From NCBI RefSeq assembly GCF_001484765.1, contig NZ_LLXO01000012.1:124001-188000 (forward strand): DNA of 64,000 nt, in the 5' to 3' direction. The translations under genes were made by a program, and so were the position numbers. This document shows, piece by piece, positions 39,452-49,738 of this stretch (position 1 is the first letter of the stretch; each line of letters begins with the position of its first letter). Below the pieces are notes generated by a model that worked only from the letters and a program-made list of their open reading frames with translations, did not search any database and had not been told where the DNA came from. This DNA is from Entomohabitans teleogrylli. GTDB taxonomy: Bacteria; Pseudomonadota; Gammaproteobacteria; Enterobacterales; Enterobacteriaceae.

Positions 39452-40732
39452 TTGTTTGACCGTTATGATGCCGGTGAGCAGGCGGTGCTGGTACACATCT
39501 ATTTTTCGCAAGACAAAGATATGGAAGACCTTCAGGAGTTTGAATCCTTGGTTTCTTCCGCTGGCGTCGAAGCAATGCAGGTGGTTACCGGTACCCGTAA
39601 GGCCCCGCACCCGAAGTACTTTGTTGGTGAGGGGAAGGCAGTGGAAATTGCCGACGCAGTAAAAGCCACCGGAGCATCGGTCGTTTTGTTCGATCATGCG
39701 TTAACGCCAGCCCAGGAGCGTAACCTGGAGCGCTTGTGTGAATGCCGGGTTATCGATCGCACCGGGCTGATTCTGGATATCTTTGCTCAACGTGCCCGTA
39801 CCCATGAGGGCAAACTGCAGGTTGAGCTGGCGCAGTTGCGCCATTTAGCAACGCGTCTGGTTCGCGGCTGGACCCACCTTGAAAGGCAAAAGGGCGGGAT
39901 CGGGTTGCGTGGACCGGGAGAGACGCAGCTGGAGACGGACCGTCGTTTACTGCGCAATCGTATTAGCCAAATCCTTTCGCGCCTTGAAAAAGTAGAAAAA
40001 CAGCGCGAACAGGGGCGGCAGTCACGCGCTAAGGCCGATGTCCCGACAATTTCTCTGGTGGGCTACACCAACGCCGGTAAATCCACCCTGTTTAACCGTA
40101 TCACTGAAGCGCAGGTTTATGCTGCGGATCAGCTATTCGCGACGCTCGATCCCACACTGCGACGCATTGATGTGGATGACGTCGGGGAAACCGTGCTGGC
40201 GGACACGGTAGGTTTTATTCGCCACCTGCCTCATGACCTGGTCGCGGCTTTTAAAGCCACCCTGCAGGAGACCCGTCAGGCGACGCTGTTGTTGCATGTT
40301 ATTGATGCGGCGGATGTCAGGTTGCAGGAAAATATTGATGCTGTGAATAGTGTGCTGGAGGAGATCGAAGCAGACGAGATCCCCGCGCTACTGGTAATGA
40401 ATAAAATCGATATGTTGGACGACTTTGCTCCGCGTATTGATAGAAATGATGAAAACCTGCCGATTCGCGTCTGGCTTTCAGCGCAAACCGGCGAGGGCAT
40501 CCCACTGCTTTTTCAGGCTCTGACGGAGCGCCTTTCCGGGGAAATAGCGCAACATACGTTGCGCTTACCGCCACAAGAGGGGCGTCTGAGGAGCCGGTTT
40601 TATCAGCTTCAGGCAATAGAAAAAGAGTGGATGGAGGAGGATGGCAGCGTCGGGATGCAGGTTCGCATGCCCGTCGTCGACTGGCGTCGCCTCTGTAAAC
40701 AAGAACCGACTCTGGTGGGCTATGTTGTCTAG
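39452..40732 (+). CDS. hflX: GTPase HflX, ribosome-splitting factor
   Basis: A 426-residue GTPase that splits stalled ribosomes under heat stress. It has an N-terminal HflX domain, GTPase motif G1 [12 protein letters not shown]3 DTVGF and G4 NKID. I chose TTG 39452, seven bases after GGAGGG, which gives the E. coli length and start ([10 protein letters not shown]). An in-frame ATG at 39389 would add 21 residues with no family support. The gene follows hfq by 75 bases. Confidence 0.95.
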   Translation: MFDRYDAGEQAVLVHIYFSQDKDMEDLQEFESLVSSAGVEAMQVVTGTRKAPHPKYFVGEGKAVEIADAVKATGASVVLFDHALTPAQERNLERLCECRVIDRTGLILDIFAQRARTHEGKLQVELAQLRHLATRLVRGWTHLERQKGGIGLRGPGETQLETDRRLLRNRISQILSRLEKVEKQREQGRQSRAKADVPTISLVGYTNAGKSTLFNRITEAQVYAADQLFATLDPTLRRIDVDDVGETVLADTVGFIRHLPHDLVAAFKATLQETRQATLLLHVIDAADVRLQENIDAVNSVLEEIEADEIPALLVMNKIDMLDDFAPRIDRNDENLPIRVWLSAQTGEGIPLLFQALTERLSGEIAQHTLRLPPQEGRLRSRFYQLQAIEKEWMEEDGSVGMQVRMPVVDWRRLCKQEPTLVGYVV

Positions 40733-40803
40733 CCGGAGCGGGTTGTCCTGAAGACTTTTCCCCCTCTGGGGGTATCACCGCACAACAAATATGGAGCACA
40801 AAC

Positions 40804-42069
40804 ATGGCGTGGAATCAGCCCGGTAACAACGGACAGGACCGCGACCCCTGGGGCAGCAGCAATAATCAAGGCGGCAACTCCAACCCCGGGGGAAATAATA
40901 AGGGAGGACGCGATCAGGGTCCCCCCGATCTGGATGATATCTTCCGCAAATTAAGTAAAAAATTGGGCGGTATTGGCGGTGGAAAAGGCACCGGTGGTTC
41001 AGGTCAGGGGCAGGGGCCCCGTGGTCAGATCGGCGGTCGGGTTGTTGGTATTGTTGCCGCTGCGGCCGTAGTTATCTGGGCTGCCAGCGGTTTCTATACC
41101 ATTAAAGAAGCTGAACGCGGCGTAGTGACACGCTTCGGTAAGTTTAGCCACCTGGTGGAGCCGGGCCTGAACTGGAAACCGACATTTATTGATGAAGTAC
41201 GTCCGGTTAACGTGGAGTCAGTCCGTGAACTGGCCACTTCCGGCGTGATGTTGACGTCTGATGAGAACGTGGTGCGCGTAGAAATGAACGTGCAGTATCG
41301 GGTAACCGATCCGCAACGCTATCTGTTTAGCGTCACCAGCGCCGATGACAGCCTGCGCCAGGCGACAGACAGCGCACTGCGCGGCGTTATCGGCCGTTAC
41401 ACCATGGATAAGATCCTGACGGAAGGGCGTACCGTGGTGCGTAATGATACCCAGCGCGAGCTGGAAGAGACTATCCGTCCTTACAACATGGGGATCACCC
41501 TGCTGGACGTAAACTTCCAGACTGCTCGTCCGCCGGAAGCTGTACAGGCGGCATTTGACGATGCCATTGCGGCGCGTGAGAACGAACAGCAGTCAATCCG
41601 TGAGGCGGAAGCTTACGCCAATGAAGTTCAGCCGAGAGCGAATGGTCAGGCGCAGCGTATCCTTGAAGAGGCTCGCGCATATAAAACGCAGACTATCCTG
41701 GAAGCCCAGGGTGAGGTCGCGCGCTTTGCGAAGATTCTTCCGGAATATAAAGCCGCCCCGGAAATTACCCGTGAACGTCTGTATATCGAGACCATGGAGA
41801 AAGTCCTGAGTCATACCCGTAAAGTACTGGTCAATGATAAAGGCGGTAACCTGATGGTGTTGCCGTTGGATCAGATGCTGAAAGGGGGGAGCCAGCCTGC
41901 GGTAAAGAGCGATAGCGGCGCCAATAACCTGCTGCGCTTACCGCCAGCGTCGACGTCCGGTAGTAGTGCGTCAACCTCATCGTCATCGTCCAGTAATAGC
42001 GGGGACATTATGGATCAGCGTCGGGCCAACGCGCAGCGCAATGACTATCAGCGCCGGGGGAGTGAATAA
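40804..42069 (+). CDS. hflK: FtsH protease regulator HflK
   Basis: A 421-residue SPFH-domain membrane protein that with HflC forms a large cage around FtsH. A Gly/Asn-rich cytoplasmic N terminus (NNQGGNSNPGGNNKGG) precedes one membrane helix at about 78-98 and the SPFH domain (AERGVVTRFGKFSHLVEPG). A Ser-rich C terminus ends the protein. It precedes hflC by two bases. Confidence 0.98.
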   Translation: MAWNQPGNNGQDRDPWGSSNNQGGNSNPGGNNKGGRDQGPPDLDDIFRKLSKKLGGIGGGKGTGGSGQGQGPRGQIGGRVVGIVAAAAVVIWAASGFYTIKEAERGVVTRFGKFSHLVEPGLNWKPTFIDEVRPVNVESVRELATSGVMLTSDENVVRVEMNVQYRVTDPQRYLFSVTSADDSLRQATDSALRGVIGRYTMDKILTEGRTVVRNDTQRELEETIRPYNMGITLLDVNFQTARPPEAVQAAFDDAIAARENEQQSIREAEAYANEVQPRANGQAQRILEEARAYKTQTILEAQGEVARFAKILPEYKAAPEITRERLYIETMEKVLSHTRKVLVNDKGGNLMVLPLDQMLKGGSQPAVKSDSGANNLLRLPPASTSGSSASTSSSSSSNSGDIMDQRRANAQRNDYQRRGSE

Positions 42070-42071
42070 CA

Positions 42072-43076
42072 ATGCGTAAGTCGATAATTGCTGTCATCAT
42101 CGTGGTGCTGGTAGTGCTTTACACTTCCATCTTCGTGGTGAAAGAAGGAGAGCGGGGCATTACGCTGCGTTTTGGTAAAGTGGTGCGTGATGATGAAAAC
42201 AAACCTCTGGTATTTGAGCCGGGTCTGCACTTCAAGATTCCGTTTATCGAATCGGTGAAGACGCTGGATGCACGTATCCAGACCATGGATAACCAGGCGG
42301 ATCGCTTCGTCACCAAAGAGAAAAAAGACCTGATCGTTGACTCCTATATCAAGTGGCGTATCAGTGATTTCAGCCGTTACTACCTGGCGACAGGCGGAGG
42401 CGATATCTCTCAGGCGGAAGTACTGCTGAAACGTAAATTCAGTGACCGTTTGCGTTCAGAAATTGGTCGCCTCGATGTGAAAGACATCGTCACCGACTCC
42501 CGTGGGCGTCTGACGCTGGAAGTGCGCGATGCGCTGAACTCCGGCTCGGCCGGGACGGAAGATGAAGTCGCTACGCCAGCGGCGGATGACGCCATTGCCA
42601 GCGCGGCGGCGCGGGTGGCGGAAGAGACCAATGGTAAGATCCCGGTGGTCAATCCCAATAGTATGGCGGCGCTGGGTATTGAAGTGGTTGACGTGCGAAT
42701 TAAGCAGATCAACCTGCCGAACGAAGTTTCAGAAGCGATTTACAGCCGTATGCGTGCGGAGCGTGAAGCGGTAGCGCGTCGTCACCGTTCCCAGGGTGAG
42801 GAAGAAAGAGAGAAAATTCAGGCCGGCGCGGATTATGAAGTTACCCGCACGCTGGCTGAAGCTGAACGTGAAGCGCGAATTGTTCGCGGTGAAGGGGATG
42901 CGGAAGCCGCAAAACTGTTTGCCGATGCGTTCAGTCAGGATCCTGATTTCTATGCCTTTATTCGTAGCCTGCGCGCCTATGAGGCGAGCTTCAATTCAAA
43001 CCAGGATGTTATGGTGCTGAGTCCGGAGAACGATTTCTTCCGCTATATGAAGACGCCGGAATCAACCCGTAGATAA
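42072..43076 (+). CDS. hflC: FtsH protease regulator HflC
   Basis: A 334-residue partner of HflK. An N-terminal signal anchor (MRKSIIAVIIVVLVVLYTS) is followed by the SPFH domain (GERGITLRFGKV) and a long Glu/Ala/Arg-rich coiled coil at about 220-290. It is the last gene of the superoperon and is followed by an intrinsic terminator. In E. coli yjeT lies between hflC and purA; here it is absent. Confidence 0.98.
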   Translation: MRKSIIAVIIVVLVVLYTSIFVVKEGERGITLRFGKVVRDDENKPLVFEPGLHFKIPFIESVKTLDARIQTMDNQADRFVTKEKKDLIVDSYIKWRISDFSRYYLATGGGDISQAEVLLKRKFSDRLRSEIGRLDVKDIVTDSRGRLTLEVRDALNSGSAGTEDEVATPAADDAIASAAARVAEETNGKIPVVNPNSMAALGIEVVDVRIKQINLPNEVSEAIYSRMRAEREAVARRHRSQGEEEREKIQAGADYEVTRTLAEAEREARIVRGEGDAEAAKLFADAFSQDPDFYAFIRSLRAYEASFNSNQDVMVLSPENDFFRYMKTPESTRR

Positions 43077-43099
43077 TAGAAACATCGTTTACAAAGACC

Positions 43100-43127
43100 A
43101 AAAGGCCCTGCTTGCAGGGTCTTTTTT
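43100..43127 (+). terminator. rho-independent terminator after hflC
   Basis: AGGCCCTG-cttg-CAGGGTCT followed by a run of six T residues forms a textbook terminator 24 bases beyond the hflC stop codon, closing the amiB-hflC superoperon. Confidence 0.92.
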
Positions 43128-43192
43128 ATCCGCTCTGGGTAGGTAATGGTTAGCATGGTTATGGTGTAACCTGGGGCGCGACGGTCTGAGGA

Positions 43193-43360
43193 ATGGCCAG
43201 GCATCATGACCTGGTCTTTATCACCAGCCGCGATTCAGCTTCCCTGGAGGGGATAACTTGCGGATATCCGCCTGAGGATGCCGCAGTCGGTAAAACGGGA
43301 ATAAAAACGGTTGTGCTGAAAGGAAAAGAGATTCACATAAACGAAGTAATTACAGTCTGA
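43193..43360 (+). CDS. 55-residue unrecognised small ORF
   Basis: An open frame from ATG 43193 to TGA 43360 encodes a 55-residue soluble-looking protein beginning MARHHDLVFITSRDSASL and ending KGKEIHINEVITV. It sits between the hflC terminator and the microcin-like gene, on the opposite strand to the latter. There is no good ribosome site (only CTGAG close to the ATG), and no family is recognised. It could be a relic of a larger gene or a partner of the microcin-like gene. Confidence 0.3.
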   Translation: MARHHDLVFITSRDSASLEGITCGYPPEDAAVGKTGIKTVVLKGKEIHINEVITV

Positions 43361-43387
43361 AAGGATGCCGCTAGCTACTAATAAAAA

Positions 43388-43413
43388 AGGCAGATATCCG
43401 GTGATATCTGCCT
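43388..43413 (-). terminator. rho-independent terminator of the microcin-like gene
   Basis: AGGCAGATATC (43388-43398) and GATATCTGCCT (43403-43413) form a perfect 11-base stem with a four-base loop. Read on the minus strand it follows the microcin-like stop codon by 19 bases and is followed by TTTTTTAT. Confidence 0.9.
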
Positions 43414-43432
43414 GAAAAACAGTAAAGAGGTG

Positions 43433-43717
43433 TTAGATCTTGATATCCATGCTCAATACTTTTTCGAACAGACCACCAACTACCGGCAGGTTAGTCAGCA
43501 TGTTTTCGAGTTGACCACCAAGGTTATGGCCAATGGACGAACCAAAAACCTGTCCCAGAGTAGGGATTGCCTGCTGGATAGTCATACTGGCAGTGAACTG
43601 GATAGGCGTGCTATTGTAGAGGGTATTGCCAAAAACGCCGCCAATATTAGCAAGAGCATTCTGCAACCAACCCGCACCACTTACTGCTTCGATTTCAATA
43701 ATAGATAACTCTTTCAT
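43433..43717 (-). CDS. putative class II microcin-like precursor with double-glycine-type leader
   Basis: A 94-residue peptide whose N terminus, MKELSIIEIEAVSGAG, matches the leader of class II microcins (compare MREITLNEMNNVSGAG of microcin L and MRTLTLNELDSVSGG of microcin V). Cleavage after the GA at 14-15 would give a mature 79-residue, Cys-free, Gly- and Asn-rich, roughly neutral peptide (GWLQNALANIGGVFGN...). Leaders of this kind are removed by C39-peptidase ABC exporters. ATG 43717 follows AAGGA with normal spacing; a promoter lies upstream and a strong terminator downstream, so it is a complete single-gene unit. No exporter or clear immunity gene is next to it. A non-bacteriocin secreted peptide is the main alternative. 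Confidence 0.72.
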   Translation of the reverse strand: MKELSIIEIEAVSGAGWLQNALANIGGVFGNTLYNSTPIQFTASMTIQQAIPTLGQVFGSSIGHNLGGQLENMLTNLPVVGGLFEKVLSMDIKI

Positions 43718-43795
43718 GAATAATTCCTTTTTATTTAATTCCTGGTATGTATTAATATGCTGCGCTTTTAAAAGTACCTGTAAGGCACCAGACTG

Positions 43796-43827
43796 AAATA
43801 CTACAAGTATTTTATGTTTAGTGGCAA
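43796..43827 (-). promoter_or_regulatory. candidate promoter and operator of the microcin-like gene
   Basis: Read on the minus strand, TTGCCA (43827-43822) and TAGTAT (43803-43798) are spaced by 18 bases and would start transcription about 74 bases before the ATG. The palindrome AAATAC-N5-GTATTT (43796-43812) overlaps the -10 box and could be a repressor site. Confidence 0.5.
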
Positions 43828-44134
43828 TATGAATGTCTTTTTTCTATGGCGTTTCATGTTGAATTTTTATTGTCCGGGATTTCACATATTTGATTTGCGA
43901 ATTTGTTATCGGGCTATAATTCATTTTTCTTGTTAGTTGGATGATTTAACGGTTCACCTCTGGTGGCAGATGCTATTATTACAGGCTTTAAATTTTTATG
44001 CTGGATGGTAACAGGATTATTTTAGCGTAAGGGATATTGATGATGCATTAATCAGCCGACTGAAAGAGTCTATTGTACGTTAGAATTTTACGTTTCAGGC
44101 GCCAGTACAATGGTTAATTAAAGATAATATCTGA
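43814..44134 (+). other. AT-rich accessory stretch with possible decayed reading frame
   Basis: One plus-strand frame reads a 40-codon ORF (43814-43936, MFSGNMNVFFLWRFML...). After stops at 43934, 44017 and 44080 it continues as protein-like segments such as DIDDALISRLKESIVR and FTFQAPVQWLIKDNI, up to a TGA at 44132-44134. Several in-frame stops fit a degraded gene, but chance is not excluded. No ribosome site precedes the first ORF. The remainder of 43718-44399 shows no gene. Confidence 0.25.
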
Positions 44135-44280
44135 TTAATCTATGGATTATCGTAACGATTCTTTTTCATCAATAGCGTCAGTTATCGTATTTTATGATGG
44201 ATTATTATAATTAGTGGCGTTGGCATTTGGGATCATAAAATAGAGATGATGAATACCTCTGACTAAAGGCATCAAGTACG

Positions 44281-44327
44281 ACGAAAACGTTTGGTTGTGC
44301 AAAAAATGGCCTTTGGCGCGCCATTTT
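44281..44327 (+). promoter_or_regulatory. PurR operator-like box and leader hairpin of purA
   Basis: ACGAAAACGTTTGGTT (44281-44296) matches 13 of 16 positions of the PUR box consensus ACGCAAACGTTTNCNT-type operator. Directly after it AAAATGGC (44303-44310) can pair with GCCATTTT (44320-44327). The purA start codon follows at 44400. PurR repression of purA is established in E. coli. Confidence 0.65.
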
Positions 44328-44354
44328 GTATGCAAAAAATGCTGATCATCATGA

Positions 44355-45698
<1,344 letters not shown>

Positions 45699-45705
45699 TG
45701 TGCCC

Positions 45706-45738
45706 GGGGCGTGGTGACGCGCCCCACTTTATCTTTTT
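45706..45738 (+). terminator. terminator after purA
   Basis: GGGGCG (45706-45711) pairs with CGCCCC (45720-45725), followed by the T-rich tract ACTTTATCTTTTT, seven bases after the purA stop codon. Confidence 0.75.
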
Positions 45739-45854
45739 CCGCGTTGTTGTTTGCCTGCCGTTTCCAAATAAATTAGCCGCCCGACTGCTGGCTGGTTTAT
45801 CATCAATACAAGAGTTATCACCCCCCGCGTTGAGCAATCCTTACAGAGGTTGAT

Positions 45855-46280
45855 GTGCAGTTAACGAGTTTTACCGATTATGGCCTTCGGGCGCTGATTT
45901 ATATGGCGTCGCTTCCCGACGGGAAAATGACCAATATCTCTGAAGTGACGGAGGTTTATGGTGTGTCCCGCAATCATATGGTGAAGATTATTAACCAGCT
46001 CAGTCGCGAAGGCTACGTAGACGCAGTGCGTGGTAAAAATGGCGGTATTCGCCTCGGCAAACCGGCGGCATCGATTCGTGTTGGCGATGTGGTGCGCGCG
46101 CTGGAGCCGCTCTCATTGGTTAACTGCAGCAGTGAATTTTGCCATATCACTCCCGCGTGCCGTCTCAAGCAGGTGCTGAGCGGGGCGGTTGGCAAGTTTC
46201 TGCAGGAACTGGATAACTATACGCTGGCCGATTTAGTCGAAGAAAACCAGCCGCTTTATAAATTACTCCTGGTGGATTGA
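45855..46280 (+). CDS. nsrR: nitric-oxide-sensing repressor NsrR
   Basis: A 141-residue Rrf2-family regulator with an N-terminal winged helix ([29 protein letters not shown]). Three Cys residues in [15 protein letters not shown] bind the [2Fe-2S] or [4Fe-4S] cluster that reacts with NO. It represses NO-detoxification genes such as hmp. The start is GTG 45855 after AGAGGTTGAT. It is co-directional with rnr, 43 bases upstream, as in E. coli. Confidence 0.96.
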   Translation: MQLTSFTDYGLRALIYMASLPDGKMTNISEVTEVYGVSRNHMVKIINQLSREGYVDAVRGKNGGIRLGKPAASIRVGDVVRALEPLSLVNCSSEFCHITPACRLKQVLSGAVGKFLQELDNYTLADLVEENQPLYKLLLVD

Positions 46281-46323
46281 GATGGTTTCCCGTCCGCCAG
46301 ATGATGACAACGGAGGAACCGCA

Positions 46324-48756
46324 ATGTCACAAGATCCCTTTCTGGAACGTGAAGCAGAAAAATATGCTAATCCGATCCCCAGCCGGGAATTCATTCTGGA
46401 TCATCTCTCAAAACGTGAAAAACCCGCGAATCGGGATGAGATAGCCCAGGAATTACATATTGAAGGTGAAGAGCAGCAGGAAGCGCTGCGTCGCCGGTTA
46501 CGCGCCATGGAGCGCGACGGACAGCTGGTGTTTACCCGCCGTCAATGTTACGCGCTGCCCGAGCGTCTTGATTTACTGAAAGGTACCGTTATTGGCCACC
46601 GCGATGGCTATGGCTTTTTACGCGTTGAAGGGCGTAAAGACGATCTGTACCTGTCTTCTGAACAAATGAAAACCTGCATTCATGGCGATGTGGTACTGGC
46701 GCAGCCGCTGGGAGCCGATCGCAAAGGCCGCCGCGAGGCGCGTATCGTGCGGGTATTAATCCCTAAAACCAGCCAGATTGTCGGCCGTTACTTTACCGAT
46801 GCCGGGGTAGGGTTTGTGGTGCCGGACGACAGCCGTCTGAGCTTTGATATTCTGATCCCGCCGGAAGATATCCAGGGCGCCAGAATGGGTTATGTGGTGG
46901 TGGTGGAACTGACTCAGCGTCCCACTCGCCGCACTAAAGCGGTCGGGAAAATTGTTGAAGTGCTCGGCGACAATATGGGAACCGGTATGGCGGTCGATAT
47001 GGCCCTGCGTACCCATGAAATTCCTTATGTCTGGCCGCAGGCGGTGGAAGAGCAGATCGCCGGCCTGAAAGAACAGGTGCCGGAAGAGGCGAAAGCGGGT
47101 CGCGTCGACCTGCGTAACCTGCCGCTGGTAACCATTGATGGCGAAGATGCCCGAGACTTTGATGACGCGGTGTACTGTGAGAAGAAACGCGGCGGCGGTT
47201 GGCGCCTGTGGGTTGCCATTGCCGATGTCAGTTACTATGTCCGTCCGTGGACGCCGCTGGATAAAGAAGCGCGTAACCGCGGCACATCGGTATATTTTCC
47301 ATCGCAGGTTATTCCGATGCTGCCGGAGGTGCTGTCTAACGGACTGTGTTCACTGAACCCGCAGGTCGATCGTCTGTGTATGGTTTGTGAGATGACGGTG
47401 TCGTCACGCGGCAATCTGTCCTCTTTCAAATTCTATGAAGCGGTGATGAGCTCTCACGCTCGGCTCACTTATACCAAGGTGTGGCATATATTGCAGGGGG
47501 ACGCAGAGCTGCGTGAGCAGTATCAGCCGCTGGTGAAACATCTGGAAGAGCTGCATAACCTGTATAAGGTCCTGGAGCAGTCGCGCACTGAGCGCGGCGG
47601 AATCTCATTTGAAAGTGAAGAAGCTAAATTCATCTTTAACGCCGAGCGGCGCATTGAGCGCATCGAACAAACTCAGCGTAACGATGCTCATAAGTTGATT
47701 GAAGAGTGCATGATCATGGCGAACGTGGCGGCGGCGCGCTTTGTGGAAAAACACAAAGAGCCATCGCTGTTCCGGGTACACGATCGTCCAAGTACTGAAG
47801 CGATCAACGCTTTCCGCTCGGTGCTGGCGGAACTGGGGCTGGAATTGCCTGGCGGCAACAAGCCGCAGCCGAAAGACTACAATGCGCTGCTGGAATCTAT
47901 CGCCGATCGTCCGGATCATGAAATGCTGCAGACCATGCTGCTGCGATCGATGAAGCAGGCGATCTACGATCCGGAAAACCGCGGTCATTTTGGTCTGTCG
48001 CTAAGCTCCTATGCCCACTTCACCTCACCGATTCGCCGCTATCCGGATCTGTTGCTGCATCGGGCAATCAAGTATCTGTTGGCGAAGAACAGCGGCCACG
48101 ATGCAGGAAAAGGCACTGATACCGGCGGCTGGCACTACAACACAGAAGAGATGCTGCAGCTTGGCGAGCACTGTTCGATGACTGAACGTCGGGCGGATGA
48201 GGCCACCCGGGAAGTCTCCGACTGGCTGAAGTGTGATTTCATGCAGGATCAGGTTGGCCAGGTGTTTAACGGCGTGATTTCCAGCGTGACCGGATTCGGC
48301 TTTTTCGTCCGGCTTGACGATCTGTTTATTGACGGTCTGGTGCACGTCTCTTCGCTGGATAACGATTATTATCGCTTCGATCAGATTGGTCAGCGGTTGA
48401 TTGGTGAATCCAGCGGCCAGACTTATCGTCTGGGGGACCGGGTGGAAGTGCGCGTTGAAGCGGTTAACATGGATGAACGCAAAATTGACTTCTCACTGAT
48501 CTCCAGCCAGCGTGTGGTTCGCGGTGCCGGTAAGACTGCGCGGGATAAAGCGAAAAAGTCTGCCGGCGGAAAGCCGACCAAACGCCGCGAGGTGGGTAAG
48601 CGGGTTAACTTTGAGCCGGATAGCGCTTTTCGTAAGGAAAAGGGTAAGGCAAAGGTGAAGAAGGAGAAGAAAGCCAAAAAGCCTTCATCACAGACCCGTA
48701 AAATTGCTGCCGCCACTAAGGCGAAACGCGCAGCAAAGAAAAAAGCAGATCAATAG
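46324..48756 (+). CDS. rnr: ribonuclease R
   Basis: An 810-residue 3'-5' exoribonuclease of the RNB family that degrades structured RNA. Domains in order: helix-turn-helix-like region (about 1-75), two cold-shock domains, the RNB catalytic domain with [13 protein letters not shown] (Mg-binding Asp residues), an S1 domain ([14 protein letters not shown]) and a Lys-rich tail. I chose ATG 46324 after GGAGG ([10 protein letters not shown]), as in E. coli; an in-frame ATG at 46282 has no ribosome site. Confidence 0.97.
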   Translation: MSQDPFLEREAEKYANPIPSREFILDHLSKREKPANRDEIAQELHIEGEEQQEALRRRLRAMERDGQLVFTRRQCYALPERLDLLKGTVIGHRDGYGFLRVEGRKDDLYLSSEQMKTCIHGDVVLAQPLGADRKGRREARIVRVLIPKTSQIVGRYFTDAGVGFVVPDDSRLSFDILIPPEDIQGARMGYVVVVELTQRPTRRTKAVGKIVEVLGDNMGTGMAVDMALRTHEIPYVWPQAVEEQIAGLKEQVPEEAKAGRVDLRNLPLVTIDGEDARDFDDAVYCEKKRGGGWRLWVAIADVSYYVRPWTPLDKEARNRGTSVYFPSQVIPMLPEVLSNGLCSLNPQVDRLCMVCEMTVSSRGNLSSFKFYEAVMSSHARLTYTKVWHILQGDAELREQYQPLVKHLEELHNLYKVLEQSRTERGGISFESEEAKFIFNAERRIERIEQTQRNDAHKLIEECMIMANVAAARFVEKHKEPSLFRVHDRPSTEAINAFRSVLAELGLELPGGNKPQPKDYNALLESIADRPDHEMLQTMLLRSMKQAIYDPENRGHFGLSLSSYAHFTSPIRRYPDLLLHRAIKYLLAKNSGHDAGKGTDTGGWHYNTEEMLQLGEHCSMTERRADEATREVSDWLKCDFMQDQVGQVFNGVISSVTGFGFFVRLDDLFIDGLVHVSSLDNDYYRFDQIGQRLIGESSGQTYRLGDRVEVRVEAVNMDERKIDFSLISSQRVVRGAGKTARDKAKKSAGGKPTKRREVGKRVNFEPDSAFRKEKGKAKVKKEKKAKKPSSQTRKIAAATKAKRAAKKKADQ

Positions 48757-48914
48757 GGTAGAATCCCCGCCATAGTTTTCCCCGCCGGGCATATTCTGCC
48801 TGGCCTGGCGGGGATCGGTATTTTTCCCGGCAGCCAGGCGCGCGGCGCTGCCTGCCGTTTTCTTTCCGCTGTTGCGGAAAGCGTGATTTTCAATCTCCCG
48901 ACGTGAGTAGATTC

Positions 48915-49652
48915 ATGAGTGAAATGATTTACGGCATCCACGCCGTACAGGCCCTGCTGGAACGTGCTCCGGAGCGTTTTCAGGAAGTGTTTATCCTTAA
49001 AGGGCGTGAAGATAAACGGTTACTGCCATTGATTCATGCGCTGGAGGCGCAGGGGGTAGTGATTCAGATGGCGAACCGCCAGTGGCTGGATGAGAAGTCC
49101 GACGGCGCGGTGCATCAGGGGATTATCGCCCGGGTAAGACCGGGGCGTCAGTATCAGGAAAACGATCTACCGGCGCTGCTTGAGCAGCATACTCAGCCTT
49201 TTTTGCTGATTCTGGATGGCGTGACCGATCCACATAATCTGGGGGCCTGCTTGCGCAGCGCGGATGCCTCTGGGATCCATGCGGTCATTGTGCCGAAAGA
49301 CCGCTCGGCGCAACTTAATGCGACAGCGAAAAAGGTGGCCTGTGGCGCGGCGGAAACGGTGCCGCTGATTCGGGTAACCAACCTGGCGCGTACCATGCGC
49401 TTGTTGCAGGAGGCCAGTGTCTGGATCGTTGGTACCGCCGGCGAAGCGGATCATACACTGTATCAGAGCAAAATGACTGGCCCGCTGGCGCTGGTGATGG
49501 GCGCAGAAGGCGAGGGGATGCGCCGCCTGACCCGGGAACACTGCGATGAGCTGATTAGCATCCCGATGGCGGGCAGCGTCTCATCGCTGAATGTCTCGGT
49601 CGCCACCGGTGTTTGCCTGTTTGAGGCAGTACGCCAGCGCAGCGCGGGCTGA
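48915..49652 (+). CDS. rlmB: 23S rRNA (guanosine-2251-2'-O)-methyltransferase
   Basis: A 245-residue SpoU/TrmH-family (SPOUT) methyltransferase. SPOUT motifs are seen in [29 protein letters not shown] and [15 protein letters not shown], which form the knotted SAM site. I chose ATG 48915 ([11 protein letters not shown]), matching E. coli; the frame also has ATG 48903. The 158-base gap after rnr contains a CCCCGCC/GGCGGGG stem near 48780-48813 without a T-run. Confidence 0.96.
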   Translation: MSEMIYGIHAVQALLERAPERFQEVFILKGREDKRLLPLIHALEAQGVVIQMANRQWLDEKSDGAVHQGIIARVRPGRQYQENDLPALLEQHTQPFLLILDGVTDPHNLGACLRSADASGIHAVIVPKDRSAQLNATAKKVACGAAETVPLIRVTNLARTMRLLQEASVWIVGTAGEADHTLYQSKMTGPLALVMGAEGEGMRRLTREHCDELISIPMAGSVSSLNVSVATGVCLFEAVRQRSAG

Positions 49653-49738
49653 TTCCCACGCTTTGTGATCCTGTTCCGGGCAGAATGAGTGATGCCGTCC
49701 ATACTTAATGGCACTGCCATTAAAGGGAGAGGGACAGG

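Noticed and set aside
48780-48813. GC-rich stem between rnr and rlmB as a terminator
   Set aside because: The arms CCCCGCC and GGCGGGG can pair but no T-run follows, and rlmB is expected to be co-transcribed.
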